From contig NZ_LQAQ01000078.1 of assembly GCF_001583495.1 (NCBI RefSeq), forward strand, positions 33,265 to 97,264: a stretch of 64,000 nt of DNA. The letters run 5' to 3'. This DNA comes from Flammeovirga sp. SJP92 (lineage in GTDB: Bacteria; Bacteroidota; Bacteroidia; Cytophagales; Flammeovirgaceae). Every line of letters starts with the position of its first letter. Positions within the stretch are counted from its first letter, which is position 1. A program made the translations under genes and the position numbers. Shown piece by piece: positions 48,285-56,400 of this stretch. The notes beneath the pieces are model-generated. The model saw only the letters and a list, made by a program, of their open reading frames with translations, was not told where the DNA came from and ran no database searches.

Positions 48285-49682
48285 ATGAAAAAAGTAATAT
48301 ACATTTTATCCATCTTGTGTTGGACAATATTCAACGTGAATGCGCAAGATGCCCGACCTAATATTGTCTTAATTGTGGCAGATGATTTAGGTTTTGCTGA
48401 TATCAGCCTTCACGGAAGTAAACAAATAAATACCCCTAATATCGATCAGCTGGCTTTTGATGGAGTGTTATGTACAGAGGGTTATACTTCAGCCCCTGTA
48501 TGTAGCCCTTCAAGAGCAGGTTTCATTACTGGAAGACATCAAGTGAAATTTGGTTATGATAATAATTTGGGAGGGAATCAGCCGGGCTTTGATCCGGAGT
48601 ATTTAGGCTTACCTTTATCAGAAAAGACAATTGCCACACGCTTAAAAGATCTTGGATATAAAACTGCTTTAATTGGTAAATGGCATTTGGGTAGCCTTCC
48701 AAAGTATCACCCGACCAAAAGAGGATTTGAAGAATTCTGGGGATATACAAGCGGAGGGCACGATTACTTTATCGCCAAAGAAAACGGAAAAGGATATAAA
48801 GCCCCTATTGAGTGTAATTACAAAACGCCACAAAAACTTTCTTACATCACCGATGACAAAGGAGATGAGTGTGTAGATTTTATTAAAAGACATAAAAACA
48901 GACCTTTCTTTTTATATGCTTCTTTCAATGCTCCGCATACTCCACTTCAAGCCACTGAAGCAGATCTTGAATTATTTTCTCATATAGAAGATAAAGAAAG
49001 ACGAACTTATTTGGCCATGGTTCATCGCTTAGATATTAATATAGGAAGGATCACAGAAACCCTGAAAAAGGAAGGTTTATATGACAATACCATCATTATG
49101 TTCATCAGTGATAATGGAGGTCCTGTGAACCATAATGCCTCTGTCAATGCCCCTTATAATGGACAAAAAGGAATTCTATTTGAAGGTGGAATTCACGTAC
49201 CTTATATCGTTTCCTGGCCTAAAGTTTTACCAAAAGGGAAGAAATACACAGAAACAGTTTCAGCACTTGATTTTGCTCCTACTATGTTAGTGGCAGCAGG
49301 TGGTGAAATTACGGAAGATTGTCAATTTGATGGGGTAGACTTGGTGCCTTACTTCACAGGAATCAATAAAAAATTACCACATGAAGAATTGATGTGGAAG
49401 TTTACCATCAGTGCGGCTTATCGAAAAGGTAAATGGAAATTGGTACGTTTGCCTGATAGAATGCCAGCACTTTATGACTTGTCAAAAGATGTTTCTGAAC
49501 AGCATAATGTGTCTTTGAAATATCAGAAAAAAACAGAAGAAATGTTGAAAGAGCTAGGGCAGTGGGATGTGACATTACCTCACCCTGTGTTTTTAGAAGG
49601 TGCCGTTTGGAAAAAAAGACAACTGGATTTGTATGATGCAGACTATCAATTAGAACAACCCAAAAATCCGAAAGTGAAATAA
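48285..49682 (+). CDS. Secreted type I sulfatase (CSPSR active site)
   Basis: 465 residues; signal peptide 1-20 (NVNA-Q). Formylglycine motif C-S-P-S-R with Cys73, metal-site Asp33-Asp34 (VADDLGFAD), GKWHLGSLPKYHPTKRGFEEFWGYTSGGHDYF, and SDNGGPVNHNASVNAPYNGQKGILFEGGIHVPY. It is related to the sulfatase at 38405. It has no lipobox, so it should be soluble in the periplasm or exported. The next gene, a GH30-like enzyme, starts 9 bp after its stop; the two are probably co-expressed. Confidence 0.92.
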   Translation: MKKVIYILSILCWTIFNVNAQDARPNIVLIVADDLGFADISLHGSKQINTPNIDQLAFDGVLCTEGYTSAPVCSPSRAGFITGRHQVKFGYDNNLGGNQPGFDPEYLGLPLSEKTIATRLKDLGYKTALIGKWHLGSLPKYHPTKRGFEEFWGYTSGGHDYFIAKENGKGYKAPIECNYKTPQKLSYITDDKGDECVDFIKRHKNRPFFLYASFNAPHTPLQATEADLELFSHIEDKERRTYLAMVHRLDINIGRITETLKKEGLYDNTIIMFISDNGGPVNHNASVNAPYNGQKGILFEGGIHVPYIVSWPKVLPKGKKYTETVSALDFAPTMLVAAGGEITEDCQFDGVDLVPYFTGINKKLPHEELMWKFTISAAYRKGKWKLVRLPDRMPALYDLSKDVSEQHNVSLKYQKKTEEMLKELGQWDVTLPHPVFLEGAVWKKRQLDLYDADYQLEQPKNPKVK

Positions 49683-49691
49683 TATAAAGCA

Positions 49692-51608
49692 ATGAAGAAA
49701 GTATTAATAAGCACCTGGTTGATGTTACTCTTTTATTCTTCGGTGTTTGCTCAAGGAAAAGGAGAATTTAAGATATATCCCAATGAAAAGAAACAGGAAG
49801 TTTGGGGTATTGGGTTTGAAATTCAAAGTGATGCCATCGGTTCTGGAAATACAGGATTACCTGAAGACAGTATAGTTTCTGTACCTTATGGACTAACTGT
49901 AAAAGAACGAGAGCGGTTTGCTCAAGAAATGTTGAAGGGTTTCCGTTTTTGCCGTATTGCAGGAGGTTTATATTGGCGTGGAACGGATCAGGAACAGAAG
50001 CAGTTAAAGCCACGATGGTCTACACAATTAATAGAACTCAAAGAGATGATGGACCTTGCTGGAGTAGAAGGTGTCTCTTTAGAATATTGGTCACCCACTC
50101 CTTATTGGAAAGCCAATGCAAGCTACCTAGGCACAAGTGATAAAGATATTTATAATACACTGAGATGTTTTGGACCTGATTTCAAAGATGATCCTATTTA
50201 TAAAGGAGACACGACCCGTTTTTTACAAGAGTTTGCTGAGGCGTGCGTCAATGATATCAAGACTTTGCAACAGGCTGGTATAAAAACCGTACAGTGGGGA
50301 TTACAAAATGAACCTTGGGTATCCAATAATCAGAGGTACTCTTCCTGTAGGTATGGCAAGGCCGAAGATTATGTGACAGCTTATACAGCAACGGCTTCAA
50401 AAGTGAGAGCTTACGATCCATCTATTTTGCTTTTGAGTGATACAGAAACAGCCTTTCCAAGAAAAATTGCCGTAGGGATGCACCGACCTGAAGTGGCTGA
50501 ATTAGTAGATGCTTATGCTGTACATACCATTGGCTGGGATTCTGAATCTGTAAGGAAAGTTGGAAAGAAGATCGATGAGGAGCTTCCTAAACGTCCTTGG
50601 TTTCAAAATGAATACGAGTACCTCAGTGGGGAAGCAACTCCTGAACGATGTCTGAACAACGTGCAACATATCATGAATTCTTTCCAGTTGGTTGAAAACC
50701 CAACGTGGTATTGGATACATGCTTTAAAGCCTTTTAAAAATTCAGAAGCAAGCGGTTACTCCCTTGGTTTTTGGAAAGCATTGAATGCAGAAAAGAAAGC
50801 TATGAATGAGATGTACCAACGTTGGCAGGGTGGTCCTGAAATCATTGAAATGCCTGAGGATTTTAAAGCCATGGAATTTATTAATGTGACAAGAAAATCG
50901 GATAAAAAACCAGGCAGAGATTTTAATTTTATCTTAGGACAAGCAACTAAAGTGTACTTAGTGGTTGACGAGCATGGCGACTATATACCCGAAGGGGATT
51001 GGAAAAAAACCGACAAAAAAATAAAAAGGGAAGGAGGAACAGACATTGTTTATTCGGCTACTTTGAAAAAAGGGAAACACCAAATTCCATCACACATTGG
51101 AAAGGAAGGGGAACGATATGGTGCACCACATGCTCTATTTTTAGAAAAAAATAGTCACAAAGACTTTGCTTTAGAAGTAGGTGTAAATAGCCCGATGAAA
51201 ATCAGATCAAGCGCCATGAAACTTGAGAAAGCGGCGGCTGAAATGAAACCTGGACATTGGATTTATAACGATTACAATTGGAATGCTGTAGGTAGTTTTA
51301 TCAAACATATGCCTTGGAATTCAACTGTATTAGAGGTGGATGAAAATGAGTACAACAAAGATGCTCGTATTTTAGTATTTGAAAAACCCAACGGAAAAAG
51401 AACAGTTGTAATTTCCAATAGAACAGGAGGAGATTATGATTTTTCTATTGATACACAATGTTCATTGAAATCAAAATGGCAAGTATATCGTTACACACCT
51501 TATGAAAGAGGTAAGGATTCAATGGGTGTAAAAATGGGTGTTTCAAAAGGAAAAAAAATCCATACTACATTACCTCATTTAAGCTGGGAATTTTGGGAAG
51601 AAAAGTAA
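49692..51608 (+). CDS. Secreted clan GH-A enzyme, GH30-like, specificity unknown
   Basis: 638 residues; signal peptide 1-20 (SVFA-Q). The first part (about 25-385) is a TIM barrel with the acid/base Glu207 in GLQNEPW and the nucleophile Glu307 in WFQNEYEY. The start EVWGIGFEIQSDA is reminiscent of the GH30 opening, but the two halves around it are not like the galactanase at 26384. The remaining 250 residues form one or two beta-rich domains. The enzyme belongs to the GH30/GH39-like part of clan A; I cannot give the family with certainty. It follows the sulfatase by 9 bp. Confidence 0.78.
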   Translation: MKKVLISTWLMLLFYSSVFAQGKGEFKIYPNEKKQEVWGIGFEIQSDAIGSGNTGLPEDSIVSVPYGLTVKERERFAQEMLKGFRFCRIAGGLYWRGTDQEQKQLKPRWSTQLIELKEMMDLAGVEGVSLEYWSPTPYWKANASYLGTSDKDIYNTLRCFGPDFKDDPIYKGDTTRFLQEFAEACVNDIKTLQQAGIKTVQWGLQNEPWVSNNQRYSSCRYGKAEDYVTAYTATASKVRAYDPSILLLSDTETAFPRKIAVGMHRPEVAELVDAYAVHTIGWDSESVRKVGKKIDEELPKRPWFQNEYEYLSGEATPERCLNNVQHIMNSFQLVENPTWYWIHALKPFKNSEASGYSLGFWKALNAEKKAMNEMYQRWQGGPEIIEMPEDFKAMEFINVTRKSDKKPGRDFNFILGQATKVYLVVDEHGDYIPEGDWKKTDKKIKREGGTDIVYSATLKKGKHQIPSHIGKEGERYGAPHALFLEKNSHKDFALEVGVNSPMKIRSSAMKLEKAAAEMKPGHWIYNDYNWNAVGSFIKHMPWNSTVLEVDENEYNKDARILVFEKPNGKRTVVISNRTGGDYDFSIDTQCSLKSKWQVYRYTPYERGKDSMGVKMGVSKGKKIHTTLPHLSWEFWEEK

Positions 51609-51727
51609 TTGCTTCTTCATGGCTAGGATGTGAATAATTTACTTTGATAATAACCACTTGTGAATCTGATAGATGTGAAAATAAAAAATGTATTTCCTAC
51701 ATTATTTTTTTTGATTTTAAAAACAAG

Positions 51728-51742
51728 TTGCTATATTAGCAA
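51728..51742. promoter_or_regulatory. PUL operator palindrome, copy 6
   Basis: TTGCTATATTAGCAA, 23 bp before the GH16 start codon at 51766. Same position relative to the start as copy 4. Confidence 0.78.
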
Positions 51743-51765
51743 TGTAAATACTTTTTAAGCATAAG

Positions 51766-52605
51766 ATGAAGAGCAATCATTTTCTCTATTTACTGACAGT
51801 CTTATTTTTTTTAATTACAAGTTGCGAACAACAATCAGACATCGATTATTCATTGTATGAATTGAAGTTTGAAGACAACTTTGATGGGGATCAACTTGAT
51901 CTTGAAAAATGGGCATACCGTACTGATAATAAACACAGGAGCATTCAACAGAAAGAAAATGTTGAAGTCAATGATGGGTATTTGAAACTTCATTTGAAAC
52001 AATTATCCCAACCCATAGAAGGTAAATTGGCCTCTGGTGCAGGTATTGTTTCTAGAGAACGTTTTCGATATGGTTATTATGAGGTGAGAGCAAAGCTGGG
52101 TAATGGAGTGGATAATGATCAAGATGGTGAAGTGGACGAAGGGTGGCATCACTCTTTTTGGGCCATGGCGGCTGAAATTGATGGAGATGAAGTAGCCACT
52201 ACTTATCCAGGAATTAGGAGAACGGAAATTGATTGTTTTGAAAATTCAAGTGAACATGGAGAAGATCCAGGACAGCAAGGTTTGAACCGTTTTACACAGC
52301 ATGTCATCATTTGGAATGAGAAAGGAAAGGAAGTGGGGAGGTTGCCAAAACCGCCAACTGATCTGACCAGCATCGAAGATTTTCAAGCTATTGACTGGCA
52401 TACTTATGCTTTTGAATGGACAGAAGAAACACTTCGCTTCTTTGTAGACGGTAAAGAAACACATAGTACGCCTTACCCTGCTACACAATATGAACATGAT
52501 TTTATCAATATTTGGTTAAGTGCCATATCAGCAAATTGGAACAAAGAAGGTGCTGAAGATAGCCAAGCCATCTATGATTATTTTAGATATTATAGTTTTA
52601 AATAA
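51766..52605 (+). CDS. GH16 family lipoprotein with a calcium-binding-like insert
   Basis: 279 residues; lipobox ITSC with Cys20. The jelly-roll fold is recognisable (FEDNFDGDQLDLEKWAYR, YGYYEVRAKLGNG, HHSFWAM). The catalytic motif E-I-D-x-x-E is complete: Glu154, Asp156, Glu159 (TEIDCFE). Between the YEVRAK strand and the HHSFW strand lies an acidic insert DNDQDGEVDE (116-125), like calcium-binding DxDxDG loops, not seen in typical GH16 enzymes. GH16 members cut beta-1,3- or beta-1,4-linked glucans or galactans internally, so this is the probable surface endo-enzyme of the PUL. It has its own operator. Confidence 0.9.
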   Translation: MKSNHFLYLLTVLFFLITSCEQQSDIDYSLYELKFEDNFDGDQLDLEKWAYRTDNKHRSIQQKENVEVNDGYLKLHLKQLSQPIEGKLASGAGIVSRERFRYGYYEVRAKLGNGVDNDQDGEVDEGWHHSFWAMAAEIDGDEVATTYPGIRRTEIDCFENSSEHGEDPGQQGLNRFTQHVIIWNEKGKEVGRLPKPPTDLTSIEDFQAIDWHTYAFEWTEETLRFFVDGKETHSTPYPATQYEHDFINIWLSAISANWNKEGAEDSQAIYDYFRYYSFK

Positions 52606-52645
52606 ATAGTACTCATAATCTAAACAAACAGTGTAATAATAAAGC

Positions 52646-52752
52646 TGTAAACTGAATTTTATCATTTAATGTTATTCGTTAGATGTTTTACAAAAAACTA
52701 TTAATACTACTCAAGGTGTCATTTAATAGTTGACAAAAATTTGGTTTACAAT
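52646..52752. repeat. Short, diverged family 1 repeat
   Basis: About 107 bp with TGTAAACTGAATTTT at the left and TTTGGTTTACAATTA at the right. Only the ends resemble family 1; the interior is unlike the long copies. It is the first of three elements lying head to tail up to 53341. Confidence 0.5.
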
Positions 52753-52756
52753 TAGG

Positions 52757-52946
52757 CTAGGACAAAAGAAATGGAATAAAAATTTCGTGCACCATGACTG
52801 AAGTCATGGGCTGATGATTTTGACTCCGACAACACTAAAGTGTTGCCTTCGTTTTCAACTTTCAAGACTTTAGTCTTGAGTAGGTTGCCCTATCACCTGC
52901 CCATAGTTTTAACTATGGTGGAAGAAACACTCAATTACTTTTGTCA
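52757..52946 (-). mobile_element. Family 2 MITE-like repeat, copy 2 (inverted), with four hairpins
   Basis: About 190 bp with ends CTAGGACAAAAG and CTTTTGTCACAG. It has four small palindromes: ACCATGACTGAAGTCATGG, CAACACTAAAGTGTTG, CAAGACTTTAGTCTTG and CCATAGTTTTAACTATGG. Three have an ACT-nn-AGT core. The reverse complement aligns with the whole of 44700-44879. No gene is present. Such hairpin rows resemble REP-like arrays moved by IS200-type or REP-associated transposases. Confidence 0.75.
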
Positions 52947-52957
52947 CAGTATTTAAT

Positions 52958-53341
52958 ACATTGTAAACTAAGTTTTCGTTATTTATAGTGTTTAGAAATC
53001 AGGAGATTTCTGATGATCCGAAGGACACAAATGACGCTAATGCTTAACATTTGCACCATTGAGCTTTCTACCATTAAAGTTTGGTAGTACTCCCTGTGGC
53101 ATTGAAGGGAAAAGCGTTAAGAATTTCATGAATTGAGCCGTTAAAAATGATTTTCTTGTTTGAGCAAAGCGAGTTTAAAATCATTGAGGCGAGTGGAATG
53201 AAATTTAGCTTTTGACTTCTAAGCCTAGATTTTTTGCTTCGTTTTTCATCAATGGAAAAATGAAGAAGAAGGAAGGTTGAAAGTCGAACCTTCAAAGCTT
53301 GTAGAAATGTTGAGTGAAAGTTGACGATAATTTAGTTTACA
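52958..53341 (+). mobile_element. Family 1 MITE-like repeat, copy E
   Basis: About 384 bp. Left end ACATTGTAAACTAAG, right end AATTTAGTTTACA. The interior is very close to copies A, D and (inverted) B. A short reverse frame runs through it but is interrupted in other copies. It ends 60 bp before the start of the giant T9SS enzyme gene, so the promoter of that gene may lie in or next to the element. Confidence 0.85.
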
Positions 53342-53400
53342 GAAATTTAAGTACTTTTTGATCAGGCAAACATAATTTTTTAATATAAATACTCTTCAGT

Positions 53401-56400
53401 ATGAAATTTGGAAATAAACTACTCTTATTTTGCGTAGTGCTTATTTTCCCTGTTTTGTCATGGGCACAAGCAGGAAAGGGAGGTACTTTGATTACGCAAC
53501 GAGCAGGTATGAACCTCAATAATAATTATGGGGATGACAATACCAAAACAGATTGGCAAGGATTTAGAATCATCCAAGAAAAGTCAATTACAGAAAGTCT
53601 AATCGCTTTAGACGAACAGCTTCAAGAACCAATCACCAATTACCGTGTAGGTTTCTCAAGACCTATGATTGACGGAGATGAAGATCCTAATGATATGACG
53701 GATTGGTTAGACGGAATTGGGGAAATCATTAACATGGAAGGTCCGCAACGATATGTTTTAGTATGTTTCTGGGCAAACCCGAAAGTAGGTTATGAAGGTG
53801 ATCCAGGTCCAGATAATGATACACGTTACTGGCAAGCGGCTTTAGACTCTTTAGAAAACAGAGGCTATTTGGATTATGTAAGTGGATGGGAAATCCAAAA
53901 CGAACCAGCAAATGGTAATACTTCAACGCAAGATACAGCATGGAGAGACTACGTTCGTAAGATCTGGAAAAACATTGGCGGTCACTCAAATACTTCTTGG
54001 TCAGCTATCGAAAAAGATGAGGCTATTAGAGCTGAAATCAGTGCGAAATGGTTTAACAAACCTATTCTAGTAAGTGGAACAGTTTATGGCCAAAGATTCC
54101 CATCAGTTTTAGTGGACGGTTTAAAAGCCTTAGACAATATTGTATGGGTAGTTCATACTTACCCTCGTTACGTATCAAATAACTTTTCAACATATCCTGA
54201 AAGAGCAGCATGGGGAGTGGAAGAATGGGAAGCAAAATTTAAAGAAGTTTGGGATGATAACTTTGCTGCACTTGATCACAATTATGTAATTACAGAGATC
54301 GGAAATTCAAAGTACGATTGTGATCTTGTAAATAACGGTGGAAAACCTGATGGTTTAGACTCAGAAATGATCCGTTCGGCAGGGTACTTAAAAGCGGCAA
54401 ATGAGTATTTTGGAAAAGAAACAAACACTTCTGTTTTCTGGTATACAGGTTTCCATTGGGGTGATATTGGTGTAGGAAGCCCTGATGGTTCATTTAGAAT
54501 ATCGACATTAAATAGTGCTAAGGCAGTACTTCATGCAGAGTTTTGTGGTTTACCTGCTTTGCCAACAGGTTTAGAAAATATTGCTGAAGGCAAAGCAGTA
54601 ACAGTAGACTCAGAATTAAAAGAAAGTTACGGTGGTGCTAATGCCGTAGACGGTGATATTATCTCGAATTCAAGTAGATGGTTATCCGCATCAAATGACG
54701 AAGAACACTGGTTAGAAGTAGATTTAGGAGGAGCATTTGATATTGAAGCATTTGCTTTCTGGACAGGTTATGCAGGGTATAAAAACCCAATTCAGCAGTT
54801 CTCATTCCAATATGAAAAAGACGGTGCATGGGTGGATCTTGTAACAGAAGATAACAACGATAATGCAGCCTACAGAAATGTTTTTGATGCTGTTTCTGCA
54901 AGTAAAGTGAGATTATACGTTCCTGCTTATGCTGGAAATGATGTAAAACTTTTTGAATTAGAAGTTTATGTATCAGATGGAACACCTCAGGCTCCAGAAA
55001 CTTTTTCTTATGAAGTAGATGAAAATACACATGTAACACTTTCATGGAGTATTGATGATCCTAAAGCTGAAGGAGTTGTACTTGAGCGTTCAAATGCTGG
55101 TGAAGATGCTTTTGAAGAATTACATAACGGAGATTTGACAGTAACATCATATAAAGATGAAACGTCAGTTTTAGGAGCAGTATACGACTATAGAATTCAT
55201 TCAACGAATACAGCAGGTGTATCTCCTTTCAAAACGTTGACGATAGATTTAACACCACGTTTAGTGACTCCATTGGAGTTTAAAGCGGAGATGAAAAATA
55301 GTACAGCTGCGACTTTAACTTGGACAAAAATTGAAGAAGAAAAGGAAAATGTAGGTCTTCGTTTAGAAAGAAGAATGCAAGGTGAGGCTGAGTATACTTT
55401 AGTTGCGGAGTTATCAAATACTGATTCGGTTTATGTGGATACTGATTTAGTAGCTGAGAGTATCTATGAATATATTATTTATGGTTACGCTGGTGACTTC
55501 AGTTCAGAAGGAGCAGAGGCATCTGTTTTAGTCACTAAATGGATCAATGTAGCATTAAATAAAACGACTGAAACTTCTACTATTGATGGTTCAAAAGATG
55601 GTTCTCGTGCTGTTGATGGGGATATTATTGATAATGGAAGTCGTTGGGTATCTTCAAATAGCGGTGAGGAACAATGGATAACAGTGGACTTGGGAGCGGA
55701 GTATGATGTACAAGCCATGGGACTTTGGACAGGTGGATCTGGTATTTACGATAAGCCAAATACACAATTCAGCTTCCAGTATTTTAAAGATGATCAGTGG
55801 ATGGATATATTCTCTGAAACTAACAATACTGAAGCTGTTTACTTTAAAGAATTTGAAAAAGTACAGGCGAGTAAAGTAAGATACTATGTACCGGCATATG
55901 CTGATAATAGAGTAAGACTGTATGAGATGATGGTTTATGTTGAAGAACGTTTACCTCACGCACCAACTACTTTAGAAGCAACTGTAAACCAAGCAATGCA
56001 AGTAGAATTAACTTGGGCTGATGTTGAAGATGTGTTGGGATTTGAATTTGTGATTGAAAGAGCGGTGAAAGGTGAAGACAACTTTGTAGAAGTAAAAGTG
56101 ATTGAGGATGCGTTAGCATTTACAGATACAACTGTGAAGACAAACACTTCATATGATTACCGCTTATATACAATGAATAAAGTGGGTAAGTCAGAAACTT
56201 TTGCAACGGCTTCAGTAGCAATTGATCCAGTAGTAACGCCACCAACAGATATCAGAGTGACTGTTTTAGATCCTACAACAGTGAACCTCACTTGGACGTT
56301 GCCTGTGGCAAGTGATCATGATCAAATCATTATAAGCAGAAAGCTTTCAACGGAAGATACGTATGCTGTCATAGCTACTTTAGGACAAGAAGTGACTTCT

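Noticed and set aside
52757..52946. Row of short palindromes considered as a CRISPR array
   Set aside because: The palindromes differ from each other, spacers are too short and irregular, and no cas genes are present; it fits a repeat element with hairpins.
54659..55045. 128-residue reverse open frame in the T9SS enzyme gene
   Set aside because: Leu/His-rich shadow frame opposite a discoidin domain, without any supporting signal.
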